Shown in pieces: positions 32,030 to 41,132 of a DNA stretch of 64,000 bases; positions within the stretch are counted from its first letter, which is position 1, and each line of letters opens with the position of its first letter. Below the pieces are notes generated by a model. The model was not told the origin of the DNA, did no database searches, and was given only the letters and a program-made list of their open reading frames with translations. The stretch is from positions 186,001 to 250,000 of the forward strand of contig CAVQXR010000001.1 in the NCBI GenBank assembly GCA_963717955.1. The letters are read 5' to 3'. Source of the DNA: CAVQXR01 sp963717955. Its GTDB lineage: Bacteria > Actinomycetota > Thermoleophilia > Gaiellales > Gaiellaceae. The position numbers and the translations under genes are program-made.

Positions 32030-32709
32030 CCGAAGCCGAGGAAGCTGTCCGGGATCTCCTCGGGCGGAGTCCCGATCACGATGGCGATCTCCTTGCCGTC
32101 GGTCAGCGTGATCTCGTCCGGGGGACCCTCGTAGAGCTCGCCGTCGATGTAGATGGCGATGCTGGTCGCGTCCCTGCAATACCCCCCGACACAGTTCTCG
32201 TCGAGCGCCACGCCCCATTCGGTGAAGAGCTCTCCGAGCGTGTGGTCGACGTCCTCGGGTGACTCCGTGTGGAGCAGCCCGGTGTTGTCGTGGGTGTGGA
32301 GCGGGGAGATGCAGGGCTCGTCGCACTCCTCGATCCCACCGTACGACATGCTCCCGTCTTCGAGCGGGCCGCTGTTGACGCCGGGGTTCTCGATGTCGAT
32401 TCCGACCGCTGCGGGAACCTCGACGGGTTCGCCGTTGACGAAGACGTCGAGATGCGCGTGCACGTGGTGGTCCAGGAACTCCTTGACCTCCGGCTCGAGG
32501 CCCGCCTCCACGGTGAGCTCCATCGGGTTCGGCGGCGCAGGCCACGGAACGGCGCCCTCGGCGGGTGTCGGCGCGGCGACGATCGGAGCCTCGTTCGTCG
32601 CGCCCGAACCACTGCCGCCACCGCTCTCGGTGCTTCCGCCCGCGCCCCCGCAGGCGGCAAGCGTCGCGACGGCGACGGGCAGGAGGGCAATGAGCAGCAA
32701 CCGGCGCAC
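32026..32709 (-). CDS. Secreted lipoprotein with His-rich conserved motifs
   Basis: 227 residues. A lipobox (LLLIALLPVAVATLAAC, Cys at 20) is followed by a Gly/Ser linker. The mature part has 'HHVHAHLDVFVNGEPVEVP', 'CISPLHTHDNTGLLHTES' and 'TLGELFTEWGVALDENCVGG'. The H-x-H-x-H and L-H-T-H-D motifs are shared by an unnamed actinobacterial extracytoplasmic family; metal binding is plausible but unproven. Its stop overlaps the ligase stop by four bases, so they are convergent. Confidence 0.6.
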   Translation of the reverse strand: MRRLLLIALLPVAVATLAACGGAGGSTESGGGSGSGATNEAPIVAAPTPAEGAVPWPAPPNPMELTVEAGLEPEVKEFLDHHVHAHLDVFVNGEPVEVPAAVGIDIENPGVNSGPLEDGSMSYGGIEECDEPCISPLHTHDNTGLLHTESPEDVDHTLGELFTEWGVALDENCVGGYCRDATSIAIYIDGELYEGPPDEITLTDGKEIAIVIGTPPEEIPDSFLGFG

Positions 32710-32740
32710 GGATCTGAAATGTACCTGCCCTGCACGGCGG

Positions 32741-33754
32741 CTACGGCTCGGCGTCGCCTCTCGCCCGGGACGGCTGAACGCGCGCCGGCTCGCCGGGCAT
32801 CTTCGGGAAGTGGGGTGGATAGGGCGCCTCGCCGAGGCCCGCCTGCTCGTCGCGCTCGACCCACTCGAGCAGCACGCGAAGGTCGCAGACCGCGTCGTCG
32901 ACGCCGCGGTGGAGGTCGCCGCGAGCCGCGAACCTCGCCGGCATCGTCGCGATCGTGAAGTCCTCGGTCTCGACGTCGGGCAGCTCGTCCCACGTCACCG
33001 GCGCTGAGACGGTCGCGTCGGCTCGCGCCCGCACGGAGTAGGCGGACGCGATCGTCCGGTCGCGGGCGTTCTGGTTGTAGTCGATGAAGACACGCTCGCC
33101 CCGCTCCTCCTTCCACCAGGCGGTCGTCACGATCGACGGGAGGCGGCGCTCGACCTCCCGGGCGAACGCGAGCGCGCAGCGGCGCAGGTCGGGGAACGTC
33201 CAGCTCGGCTCGACGCGGCAGGCGACGTGGATCCCCCGGTTCCCGGACGTCTTCGGCCAGCCGACGTACCCGATCTCCGAGAGCACCTCGTGCACGACGG
33301 CGGCCACGCGCTTCGCCTCGGCGAAGCCCGTGCCCGGCTGGGGGTCGACGTCGATGCGCAGCTCGTCGGGGCTCTCGACGTGTCCGCGCCGCGACGTCCA
33401 GGGATGGAAGTCGAGCGTCCCCAGGTTCACGGCCCAGATCACCTGGGCGAGCTCGGTCACGCACAGCTCGTCGGCGTGCCGGCCGGAAGGGAAGCGCACC
33501 CGCACCGTCTCGACCCAGTCGGGGTGGGGAGGAACCCGCTTCTGGTAGATCGGCTTGCTGTCGGCGCCGCCCGGGTGACGCTTGAGCTGCGTCGGGCGCT
33601 CGTACAGGGCGCGGACGATGCCCTCTCCGACCGAGAGGTAGTAACGGACGAGATCGAGCTTCGTCTCGCCGCGCGCAGCGAAGTACACCTTGTCGGGGTT
33701 CGACACCCGCACGAGGCGCGGCCCCACCTCGAGCTCCGCGTAGGGCGCCGCCAT
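32741..33754 (-). CDS. LigD-type polymerase/primase domain protein
   Basis: 337 residues from ATG 33754, eight bases after TACCGT. It matches the LigD polymerase (archaeo-eukaryotic primase) fold: 'RVSNPDKVYFAARGETKLDLVRYY' at the start, 'LKRHPGGADSKPIYQKRVP', the catalytic 'LRIDVDPQPGTGFAEAKRVA' (D-x-D) and 'WPKTSGNRGIHVACRV'. 'FIDYNQNARDRTIASAYSVR' is the conserved DYNQN motif. It fills gaps with NTPs at broken ends during end joining. Here polymerase and ligase are separate genes. Confidence 0.93.
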   Translation of the reverse strand: MAAPYAELEVGPRLVRVSNPDKVYFAARGETKLDLVRYYLSVGEGIVRALYERPTQLKRHPGGADSKPIYQKRVPPHPDWVETVRVRFPSGRHADELCVTELAQVIWAVNLGTLDFHPWTSRRGHVESPDELRIDVDPQPGTGFAEAKRVAAVVHEVLSEIGYVGWPKTSGNRGIHVACRVEPSWTFPDLRRCALAFAREVERRLPSIVTTAWWKEERGERVFIDYNQNARDRTIASAYSVRARADATVSAPVTWDELPDVETEDFTIATMPARFAARGDLHRGVDDAVCDLRVLLEWVERDEQAGLGEAPYPPHFPKMPGEPARVQPSRARGDAEP

Positions 33755-33782
33755 GCCTCCAAACGGTACCGTGGGGTGGGCG

Positions 33783-33977
33783 ATGAGCGCGAGCGGGCAG
33801 TTCACCCCGGCCGAGCTGAGGAAGATCGCGCAGCGGGCGTTCACGCTCGCCGGACAGGCGGACGACCCCGGGATCCGCATCGCGCTCGAGCTGCTCGGCG
33901 AGTCCGCCGAGAACCTCGCAAAGCGCCTCCCGGACGGGGAGCATCCCGCCGCTGCGAGCCGGCGTCGGCAGACGTGA
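33783..33977 (+). CDS. Small conserved-looking hypothetical protein
   Basis: 64 residues from ATG 33783. The body is helical and acidic-basic mixed: 'FTPAELRKIAQRAFTLAGQADDPGIRIALELLGESAENLAKRL'. I do not recognise a family. It is divergent from the LigD-like polymerase and both share the TACCGT/ACGGTA region. The stop codon lies inside the palindrome before tRNA-Gly. Confidence 0.5.
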   Translation: MSASGQFTPAELRKIAQRAFTLAGQADDPGIRIALELLGESAENLAKRLPDGEHPAAASRRRQT

Positions 33978-33991
33978 GCTAAGCTCACGTC
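33971..33991. promoter_or_regulatory. Perfect palindrome at the tRNA-Gly promoter
   Basis: GACGTGAGCT-a-AGCTCACGTC has ten-pair arms around one base. TAAGCT (33980-33985) inside it lies nine bases before the tRNA 5' end and may be the -10 box. The hairpin could also end the preceding small gene. Confidence 0.45.
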
Positions 33992-33994
33992 GAC

Positions 33995-34068
33995 GCGGGC
34001 GTAGCTCAGTTGGCTAGAGCGTCAGCCTTCCAAGCTGAGGGTCGCGGGTTCGAGTCCCGTCGCCCGCT
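33995..34068 (+). tRNA. tRNA-Gly (anticodon TCC)
   Basis: A 74-base cloverleaf: acceptor GCGGGCG pairs with CGCCCGC, the anticodon arm is TCAGC-CTTCCAA-GCTGA giving TCC, and the T arm is CGGG-TTCGAGT-CCCG. The discriminator is T and CCA is not encoded. Confidence 0.95.
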
Positions 34069-34077
34069 CTCAAGAAG

Positions 34078-34098
34078 TCCCTGCTAGTCAGGGCTTTT
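34078..34098 (+). terminator. Intrinsic terminator after tRNA-Gly
   Basis: CCCTG-ctagt-CAGGG is followed by CTTTT and a second T-rich stretch (CATTCTTTTC). This is one of the few classical T-tailed terminators in the window and fits the end of the tRNA transcript. Confidence 0.7.
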
Positions 34099-34248
34099 CC
34101 ATTCTTTTCAATTCGAGGCCACAATCGCCTCTTGTCCCCAGTGTGTCCCGAAGGACGCCGGGCAGGCGACGGTCGACGAGCGGCGTGACCGCGGACTTCA
34201 CTCCCGCGCGTGCGCTAGGCTGCCGCAGTCCGCGAGGACAGGGCGCTC

Positions 34249-34716
34249 GTGTACAGCTGGCTCGTTTTCATCCACATCATCGGAGTCCTGGGCTTCTTCT
34301 TCGCCCACGGGGTGAGCACGGCAATGGCGCTGCGGCTCCAGCACGAGCGAAACCCGGACCGCATCCGCGTCGTCCTGCAGCTGTCGGCGTCTTCGACGGG
34401 CGTGTTCTACGTGTCTACGTTGCTGCTCCTCCTGGGAGGCATCTGGGCCGGCTTCAAGGGCAGCTGGTGGGACCAGGGCTGGATCGGGGTCTCGCTCGGC
34501 ATCTTTGTCGCGAACACGGTCTTCATGTACGCGGCGGCCACGCCCTACTACAAGCGCATCCGCGAGGTCATGACGATCGACGAGTCCGGCAGCGGCACCG
34601 TGGCTCCCGCCGAGCTCGACGCCCTGCTCACCTCCCGTCGTCCGAGGCTGCTGCTGCTGGTCGGCGGGGTGTCGCTCGGGTTCATCGCCTATCTGATGGT
34701 GCAGAAGCCCTTCTGA
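34249..34716 (+). CDS. Four-helix integral membrane protein, DUF2269-like
   Basis: 155 residues from GTG 34249 with hydrophobic helices at about 3-22 ('WLVFIHIIGVLGFFFAHGVS'), 48-66, 80-98 and 130-150. The first helix with its paired histidine region and the 'R-x-x-Q-L-S' loop resemble DUF2269/CopD-like membrane proteins; function is unknown. It ends two bases before the USP-Rieske gene, so the two are likely co-transcribed. Confidence 0.6.
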   Translation: MYSWLVFIHIIGVLGFFFAHGVSTAMALRLQHERNPDRIRVVLQLSASSTGVFYVSTLLLLLGGIWAGFKGSWWDQGWIGVSLGIFVANTVFMYAAATPYYKRIREVMTIDESGSGTVAPAELDALLTSRRPRLLLLVGGVSLGFIAYLMVQKPF

Positions 34717-34718
34717 CC

Positions 34719-35751
34719 ATGCCTTACGAGAAGGTCGTCATCGGCACCGACGGCTCGCCCACCGCGGGCGTCGCAGAGCGCGTGGCCGTCGAGCTGGCAC
34801 GGGCGGCGGAGGCGGAGCTCGTGATCGTGTCCGCCTACACGGACGAGGAGGGCAAGACGCGGTCGGAGGAGGCGGTCGAAGTTGCCCGGCAGCGCGCGGA
34901 GGCGGGCGGCGTCTCGCGTAGAGACCCAGGCGATCGAAGGTGAGCCGGCGGACGCCGTCACGGAGGCCGCCGACCGTGCAGACGCCGATCTGATCGTGGT
35001 CGGCGACGTCGGGCTCGGCGGCCCGAAGCGGTTCCGGCTCGGGGGCGTCGCCGATCAGATCTCCCACACGATGCCGTGCGACCTGCTGATCATCCGGACC
35101 GCTGCGCGCGATCCCGCGAAGGCTCCGGGCGTCTATTCCCGCGTGCTGATCGCCACCGACGGCTCGCCGACGGCCGACCGCGCCGCCAGGGTCGGGAACG
35201 ACGTGGCCGCGGTCGCGGGCGCCGAGGTCGAGCTCCTGCACGTCGGCGACGAGACCATGGGCACGATCATCCTGCGGGACACGGCTCAACGCCTCGGCAA
35301 CGAGGAGATGCCGCGCCGGACGGTGGAGGGCGATCCCGGAGACCGGATCGTCGAGCTCGCCGAAGCCCAGGGCCACGACCTCGTCGTCGTCGGCAACAAG
35401 GGGATGTCGGGGGCGCTGCGCTTCCTGCTCGGAGCGGTGCCGGACAAGGTTTCGCATCTCGCGCCGTGCGACGTGCTCGTCGTCAACACGACCGGCCGTT
35501 CGGTCGAGGATCTCGAGCCGGGCGAAGGGGCCGTCGTCATGGTCGGCAGGAAGAAGATCGCCGCCTATCGCGACGACTCGGGAGAGCTGACGATGCTGTC
35601 CCCGAAGTGCAAGCACATGGGCTGCACGGTCGGCTGGAACCATCGCGCGAAGACCTGGGACTGCCCGTGCCACGGGAGCCGCTACGAGGCCGACGGCAAG
35701 GTGTTCCGGGGGCCCACACGACGGCCTCTCGACCCGCTCGACTCGGCCTGA
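34719..35751 (+). CDS. Tandem universal-stress-protein domains fused to a Rieske [2Fe-2S] domain, one frameshift
   Basis: About 343 residues from ATG 34719. The first UspA domain begins 'YEKVVIGTDGSPTAGVAERV' and ends 'ISHTMPCDLLIIRTA'. The second begins 'YSRVLIATDGSPTADRAARV' and ends 'DLVVVGNKGMSGALRFLLG' plus 'KVSHLAPCDVLVVN'. A Rieske domain follows: 'CKHMGC' and 'CPCHGSRYEADGKVFRGP', giving C-x-H ... C-x-x-H. One extra A near 34919 shifts the first domain. Usp domains bind ATP or sense stress; Rieske centres carry electrons or sense redox. I do not know this fusion as a named family. Confidence 0.85.
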
Positions 35752-36003
35752 CCGGCCGCTTGGGACGCCTTCCCCGATAAGTGGCGGCGGGCGGGCAGGG
35801 AAAACGTCAGGGTTGCCCTCGCGGACTTCGGCAATTCCATCGGCGAATACCGATCAGCGACGGGTCTGGCGGACCGCCATGAGGCAGTTCCAGACACCGG
35901 AGGGCCCCGACGGCTGCTCACCGGGGACAGGCTGGAGCCTGCGTGGCTACCGCCGCTCGGTCCGCAATCGGGGTGCCGAAGCGTTGCCACGGGTGGAGGA
36001 CTG

Positions 36004-36864
36004 CTACAGATCCTTGCGCGCGAAGGCCCCGCAGGCCGCAACTCCGACGAGCGCGACATAGACCGCGGCCCACGGTCCGAGCCACGGCCCCGCCGACTGG
36101 GCGCCGCCGAACGGGCCGAGATCGACGGCCAACTTGGTGAGTCCGACCGTGTCGGCGGTGATCGCGCTCAGCGCGTCCTGGTAGAGCGCCTCGAACGGCA
36201 GCACCCACGACGCGATCCGTGCGATGTCCTCGAGCGTCTCCGAGCCGATCGCCTCGCCCACCTGTCCGAGCAGCCCCGCGGTGAGGCCGGCGCCGAAGAT
36301 CATGAAGACGGCAATGCCGTTCGCGGTCGAGGAGAGGAACACCGACCCGAGCAGCGACAACGCCGTGACGATCGCGACGGCGGCTGCGAGCTCGACGGCC
36401 GGCAGCACGAGCCGATCCGGCCACCACCCACCGGTGGCGCCGGTGATGAGGAGCGCCGCCGCGTAGACGAGGCCCACGTATGCGGCCGACGAAAGCGCCG
36501 CCGCGGTGAAGCGTGCGACGAGGAGCGTCGTCCGGCCGAGCGGTCGCACGACGAGCGGTTGGAGCAGCCCTCGCTCCGCGTCGCCGCGCACGACTCCGAG
36601 CGTCAGGAAGACCGTCAGGATCACCCCGAGGAAGAGCGCCGCGAACATCGCGAGGCCGAGGAGCGTCGCGCCGGTCAGGGTGGCGGCGTCCACGCCGAGC
36701 TCCGTCGCCTCGCCGGCGAAGCCAGTGGTCTCCTCGAACGCCCGGTCCACGCCGAGCGCATAGAGCGCGAGGAACGCCGCCGTGAGGATGAGCACGACGA
36801 CGAACACCCGGCGACGAAGGGCCTCGCGAATCGCGTAGCCGACGACGACGTTGACGCCCGTCAC
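36004..36864 (-). CDS. ABC transporter permease (ABC-2 type)
   Basis: 286 residues with about six helices. It begins 'VVVGYAIREALRRRVFVVVLILTAAFL', the usual start of ABC-2/NatB-like permeases. 'LTVFLTLGVVRGDAERGLLQPLVVRP' carries the conserved E-R-x-x-x-x-x-P region. It starts within the ATPase stop (ATGA overlap). The pair would export a substrate that the sequence does not reveal. Confidence 0.88.
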   Translation of the reverse strand: MTGVNVVVGYAIREALRRRVFVVVLILTAAFLALYALGVDRAFEETTGFAGEATELGVDAATLTGATLLGLAMFAALFLGVILTVFLTLGVVRGDAERGLLQPLVVRPLGRTTLLVARFTAAALSSAAYVGLVYAAALLITGATGGWWPDRLVLPAVELAAAVAIVTALSLLGSVFLSSTANGIAVFMIFGAGLTAGLLGQVGEAIGSETLEDIARIASWVLPFEALYQDALSAITADTVGLTKLAVDLGPFGGAQSAGPWLGPWAAVYVALVGVAACGAFARKDL

Positions 36865-37703
36865 GCCTCGTCTCCTCCGATCACCTCGAGGTAGACGTCC
36901 TCGAGATCGCTCCGAAGCTCCCGGACGCCGTAGATCCGTTCCCCGGAGGCGACGAGGTCGTCGACGATCCGTGGGATGTCCTCCCGCCCGGCCTGCTCGT
37001 AGATCCGGGCTCCTGCCGACGTCTCGACCTCGACGCCCCGCGTCCGCCCGAGCTCGTCCGGACGTCCCGCGGCAACGACGCGGCCCTTCGAGATGATCAC
37101 AACGCGGTCGCAGACCAGCTCGACCTCGCTGAGAAGGTGCGAGTTCAGGAGCACTGTCACGCCGCGGCCGCGAAGCTCCTCGAGCAACGTCCGGACGGTC
37201 CGGCGGCCCGCAGGATCGAGCGCGCTCGTGGGCTCGTCGAGGAGGAGCAGCGGCGGTGACCCGACGAGTGCCTGCGCGATCCCGAGTCGCTGCTGCATTC
37301 CCTTCGACATCGACTCGACCCGGGTGTCGCGGGCGTCTGCTAGCCCGACGAGCTCGAGGAGCTCGCCCCGCTCACGCTCACCGCCGGCGGAGCCGGCGAG
37401 GCGCTGGTGCAGCTCGAGCACCTCGCCGGCTCGGCACCAGCCCGGGAAGCGAAAGAGCTCGGCCAGATACCCGAGTGAGCCACGCGCCGCCCGAGACCCG
37501 GCCGGCGCGCCCCAGACCTCCGCCCGGCCGGCGCTCGGCCGGACGAGCCCGCAGGCGATCTTGACGAGCGTGGACTTGCCGGCCCCGTTCGGGCCGAGCA
37601 GGCCAACCAGCTCGCCCTCCTCGACGTCGAGATCGACTCCCACGAGTGCTTGGGTCGAGCCGTAGCGCTTCTCGAGGCCGCGGGCGGCGAGGGCGACGGC
37701 CAT
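36861..37703 (-). CDS. ABC transporter ATP-binding protein
   Basis: 280 residues from ATG 37703, six bases after TACACT. Walker A 'GLLGPNGAGKSTLVKIACGL', signature 'MSKGMQQRLGIAQAL', Walker B 'LLLLDEPTSALDP' and the H-loop 'VLLNSHLLSEVE' are all intact. The C-terminal 60 residues ('VEVETSAGARIYEQAG', 'VRELRSDLEDVYLEVIGG') match DUF4162-bearing exporters. It overlaps the permease gene by four bases. Confidence 0.94.
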   Translation of the reverse strand: MAVALAARGLEKRYGSTQALVGVDLDVEEGELVGLLGPNGAGKSTLVKIACGLVRPSAGRAEVWGAPAGSRAARGSLGYLAELFRFPGWCRAGEVLELHQRLAGSAGGERERGELLELVGLADARDTRVESMSKGMQQRLGIAQALVGSPPLLLLDEPTSALDPAGRRTVRTLLEELRGRGVTVLLNSHLLSEVELVCDRVVIISKGRVVAAGRPDELGRTRGVEVETSAGARIYEQAGREDIPRIVDDLVASGERIYGVRELRSDLEDVYLEVIGGDEA

Positions 37704-37893
37704 CCCCCGAGTGTACGAGCAGCGTGCCACGTGTCGGGGTCAGTACGCGTGGTCGCGCCGGAACGCTGTGACCGCTCGAGAGCGGGCGGCCGGCAACCGA
37801 GCTCCCGTCGGGGCCGATGCGCTGCTGCGGCCAGGGCTTCGCCGGCGCGGTCAACCTCGGAGGGCACTCCCGGGTGTGGCTTGCTGCAGCGGC

Positions 37894-39885
37894 TCAGCCG
37901 GATGGCGGCCCAGGGCTAACGTCGAGCCGCCGGCGGATCGTGGGGTCGGCCGGCCCCTCCTCCAGTGCCGCCAGGATCGCCTCCGGGTCGTACACGCAGC
38001 CGCCCCAGAGGCCGCCGCTCAGCGACTGGAGCCGGGCCCAGAGCGCGGTATCGGCCGGAAGGTCGGGATCCGGGGCGACGTCGTCGCGCATGGGGCGCTC
38101 CGCGAGCACGCGCGCGGCCTCCTCGGGCGACCACTCCTCGTCTCCGTGGCCGACGAGGTCGACGGAGGCCTCGAGCGCCCGCGTGTCGACCACGATGCGA
38201 ATGCGATCGCCGTCGACGAGCCGCCCGATCGGGCCGCCCTCGAGCGCTTCCGGGCTCACGTGCCCGATACAGGCGCCGGTCGACACGCCCGAGAACCGCG
38301 CATCGGTGACGAGCGCGACCTCTTTCCCGAACGGGAGGAACTTCAGCGCGGAGGTGAGCTGATAGGTCTCTTCCATCCCCGTGCCCATCGGGCCGCGGCC
38401 GCAGAGCACGATGACGTCGCCGGGGACGATCTGCTCGTCGCGGGTGCCCTTGATCGCGGCGATCGCGTCGGGCTCGCTCGTGAACACGCGAGCCCGGCCG
38501 GTGAGCCGGTAGACGCCGTCGTCGTCGAGCACGCCCGGATCGATCGAGGTCGCCTTGATCACGCTGCCACCGGGGACGAGGTTCCCACCCGGGAAGCACA
38601 CCGTGGAGGTCATGCCCTTCGCCCGCGCGCGGTCGGGCGGGCTCACGACGTCGTCGGGGTCGACACCGTCCGCTTCCTCGAGCCGCACGCGCAGCGCGGC
38701 CCTCCGCTCGCTCTGCTCCCATTCGTCGAGCGCGTCGCCCAGTACCTGTCCCGTGACGGTGAGCACGCCGACGTTCAGAAGCCCGAGCCTCCGCAGGTGG
38801 AGCATCACCTCGGGGACACCGCCCGCCAGGAAGACGCGGACGGTCGGATGGTGATGCGGGCCGTTCGGGAGCGCGTCGACCAGGCGCGGCACGGAACGGT
38901 TCACGGCGCGCCAGTCCTCGGCGGTCGGCCGTCGCAGGCCCGCGGCGTGTGCGATCGCCGGAATGTGGATGAGGAGGTTCGTCGAGCCCCCGAACGCTGC
39001 GTGGACGAGCATCGCGTTCTCGATCGCCTCGTCGGTCAGCACGCCGTCGAGCGTGCGCCGATCGGCGACCTGCTCATGGACGGCGTGGGCGGAGCGACGG
39101 GCGACGTCGAGCCAGATCGGCTGCCCCGAGGGGGCGAGCGCCGCGTGCGAGACCGTGAGCCCGAGCGCCTCGGCCACGACCTGCGCGGTCGCCGCCGTGC
39201 CGAGGAACTGGCAGCCGCCCCCGGGGCTCGCGCAGGCGCGGCAGCCGAGGTCCGCGGCCTCCTCGAGCGTCACCAGGCCGTGGGCGAACCGCACGCCGAG
39301 CGTCTGTACCGCCCCTGCGTCCTCGCCGCGGGTCGGCGGCAGGGTCACGCCTCCCGGCACGATCGCGCCGGCCAGATTCCTGAACGCGGCGACCGCCATC
39401 AACATCGCCGGCAAGCCCTTGTCGCAGGTGCCGACGCCGATCACCGCGCGGCGTCGAGGCAGGCTTCGCACGAGTCGCCGGAGCACGAGCGCCGCATCGT
39501 TGCGGTACGGCAGCGAGTCGAACATGCCCGTCGTGCCCTGGGAGCGTCCGTCGCACGGGTCGGAGACGTGGGCGGCGAACGGCAGGTCGCCCAGGCGGTC
39601 GAGCTCCTCGGCGGCCTCGCGCACGAGCAGGCCGACCTCCCAGTGGCCCGTGTGGTAGCCGAGCGCGATCGGCGTCCCGTCGTCGGCCCTCACGCCTCCC
39701 TGGGTCGAGAGGATCAGATACTGGTCCCGTCCGACCTTCGACGCCTCCCAGCCCATGCCGGCGTTCTGGGTCAGCCCGAACACGTCCCCGGAGGGGCTGT
39801 CGCGGAGCAGCTCGGGCGTCAGCGGCAGCGCACCGGCCGGCCCGGGCGCGGTCGTCCGGACCTGGTAGAGGTCGTCATCACCCAC
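37894..39885 (-). CDS. IlvD/Edd-family dehydratase, YjhG/YagF (xylonate dehydratase) type
   Basis: 663 residues, the length of YjhG/YagF (about 655) rather than IlvD (about 560). Cluster and active-site motifs are visible: 'HVSDPCDGRSQGTTGMFDSL', 'GVGTCDKGLPAML' and 'CRACASPGGGCQFLGTAAT' (cysteine ligands of the Fe-S cluster), and 'LVTDARFSGVSTGACIGHVS' near the C-terminus. The family dehydrates sugar acids such as D-xylonate to 2-keto-3-deoxy acids. It follows the UroD-family methyltransferase by 21 bases on the same strand, suggesting one operon. The last ten residues are atypical. Confidence 0.85.
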   Translation of the reverse strand: MGDDDLYQVRTTAPGPAGALPLTPELLRDSPSGDVFGLTQNAGMGWEASKVGRDQYLILSTQGGVRADDGTPIALGYHTGHWEVGLLVREAAEELDRLGDLPFAAHVSDPCDGRSQGTTGMFDSLPYRNDAALVLRRLVRSLPRRRAVIGVGTCDKGLPAMLMAVAAFRNLAGAIVPGGVTLPPTRGEDAGAVQTLGVRFAHGLVTLEEAADLGCRACASPGGGCQFLGTAATAQVVAEALGLTVSHAALAPSGQPIWLDVARRSAHAVHEQVADRRTLDGVLTDEAIENAMLVHAAFGGSTNLLIHIPAIAHAAGLRRPTAEDWRAVNRSVPRLVDALPNGPHHHPTVRVFLAGGVPEVMLHLRRLGLLNVGVLTVTGQVLGDALDEWEQSERRAALRVRLEEADGVDPDDVVSPPDRARAKGMTSTVCFPGGNLVPGGSVIKATSIDPGVLDDDGVYRLTGRARVFTSEPDAIAAIKGTRDEQIVPGDVIVLCGRGPMGTGMEETYQLTSALKFLPFGKEVALVTDARFSGVSTGACIGHVSPEALEGGPIGRLVDGDRIRIVVDTRALEASVDLVGHGDEEWSPEEAARVLAERPMRDDVAPDPDLPADTALWARLQSLSGGLWGGCVYDPEAILAALEEGPADPTIRRRLDVSPGPPSG

Positions 39886-39906
39886 GGCGAATGGCCTGTA
39901 GACCGC

Positions 39907-41076
39907 TCAGTTGTAGCGCCCGAGGTCGCGCGCCGTCTCGCACATGACCTCGATCAGCCCGGGCTTCGCGTCGAAGATCTGGCCCGTGGAGCGCAGCACG
40001 TACCCCCCGCCCTCCATCGCCGCCTCGAGGCAGCGCCTGACCTCCTCGCGGACCGCATCGGCATCGGCCTCGTGCAACAGGTGCTCGTTGAAGCCGCCGA
40101 ACAGGCACACGCGGTCGCCGATGCGGCGCTTCGCGTCGGCGAGGTCGACGTCGCCCGAGGAGCGGTCGGAGGTCAGCGTCTCGACCGCGTCGGGCTGCGT
40201 GTCGGCGATGTCCTCGAGCAGAAGCGTCGCGCGCCCGCAGTTGTGGAAGCTGACGAGGTAGCCCGCGTCGTGGGCGGCCTGGACGCACTCGACCTCGTAG
40301 GGCTTCATGAACTCGACGAAATGCTCGGGCGCGACCCCGACGCCCGTCCACGTCTCGTTCATCGAGATCGAGTGGATCCCGGTCTCCCCGAGACACCGGT
40401 AGAAGCCCGTGAGCCAGTCCGTGCAGACGCGCATCAGGTCGTGGACGAACTCGGGCCGGTCGTAGATGTCCATCGACAGGTCGACGAGCCCGCGCACCTC
40501 GGCCGCCATGTCCCAGGGGCCGATCACGTGGTGCAGCCACCAGGCCTCGTCGCCGACCTTCTCGACCATGCCCTTCATCACGGACATGTCGTAGAGGTCG
40601 GCCGACGGGAAGTGGCGAAGCGCGGGGAGCAGCTTCTCGGGCTCCTCGCCCGAGAGCAGGAAGTCGTGACAGGAGGTGCCGAAGCCGTCCTCCGTCCGGT
40701 AGGAGTAGTCGAGGTCCCCGTCGGGGGTGCGGATCGTGTGGGAGTGATGGCGCCAGCTGTCGCCACGATCGGTCTCCTCGAACGTCTCGATCCAGGTGTC
40801 CGTCTCGAACGGGCGGGGGAAGAGCATCCGCGGCCAGATCTCGTGCTCGCCGATGTGCTGGCTGTACGTCGTGATCATCGGGTCGAGCCCGAGATCCTGC
40901 TGCATCTTGACGATCGAGCCCATCGGGTCGTCGATCCAGAGCTCGAACAGGTCGAGGAAGCTCTGATCGGGCCGGCGGAGCTTCTTGATCATGGGCAGGC
41001 CCAGCCAGCAGTGGACGGGAACCCGGTCGGGAGTCCCCCGCTGGAAGGCGATTCGGGTGCGCTCGGCAGTCGTCAC
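39907..41076 (-). CDS. Uroporphyrinogen-decarboxylase-family corrinoid methyltransferase
   Basis: 389 residues. The URO-D/MtaA-like TIM barrel is recognisable: 'TTAERTRIAFQRGTPDRVPVHCW' start, 'DPMGSIVKMQQDLGLDPMIT', and the zinc site 'VSFHNCGRATLLLEDIAD' (H-x-C). 'VCLFGGFNEHLL' and 'GGGYVLRSTGQIFDAKPG' follow. MtaA/MtbA/CmuA relatives move methyl groups between corrinoid proteins and substrates. Here the corrinoid protein, methyl-THF transferase and corrinoid activator lie on the other strand across a shared operator, so this is probably the substrate-side methyltransferase. The substrate is unknown. Confidence 0.85.
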   Translation of the reverse strand: MTTAERTRIAFQRGTPDRVPVHCWLGLPMIKKLRRPDQSFLDLFELWIDDPMGSIVKMQQDLGLDPMITTYSQHIGEHEIWPRMLFPRPFETDTWIETFEETDRGDSWRHHSHTIRTPDGDLDYSYRTEDGFGTSCHDFLLSGEEPEKLLPALRHFPSADLYDMSVMKGMVEKVGDEAWWLHHVIGPWDMAAEVRGLVDLSMDIYDRPEFVHDLMRVCTDWLTGFYRCLGETGIHSISMNETWTGVGVAPEHFVEFMKPYEVECVQAAHDAGYLVSFHNCGRATLLLEDIADTQPDAVETLTSDRSSGDVDLADAKRRIGDRVCLFGGFNEHLLHEADADAVREEVRRCLEAAMEGGGYVLRSTGQIFDAKPGLIEVMCETARDLGRYN

Positions 41077-41132
41077 GGGTGGGTCTCCTTTGTCTCCTGG
41101 ATCGGCTCTGGCAATAGAGTATCCGAGGTCTC

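Noticed and set aside
35752..36003. Riboswitch or small gene between the USP-Rieske and ABC permease genes
   Set aside because: The 252 bases have no credible frame and no conserved riboswitch core that I can recognise. It is the space between two convergent genes.
37860..37915. Another copy of the E-type repeat at the end of the dehydratase gene
   Set aside because: Only GCCGGATGGCGGCC (14 bases) is shared, with no matching ends. This can be chance in GC-rich DNA.
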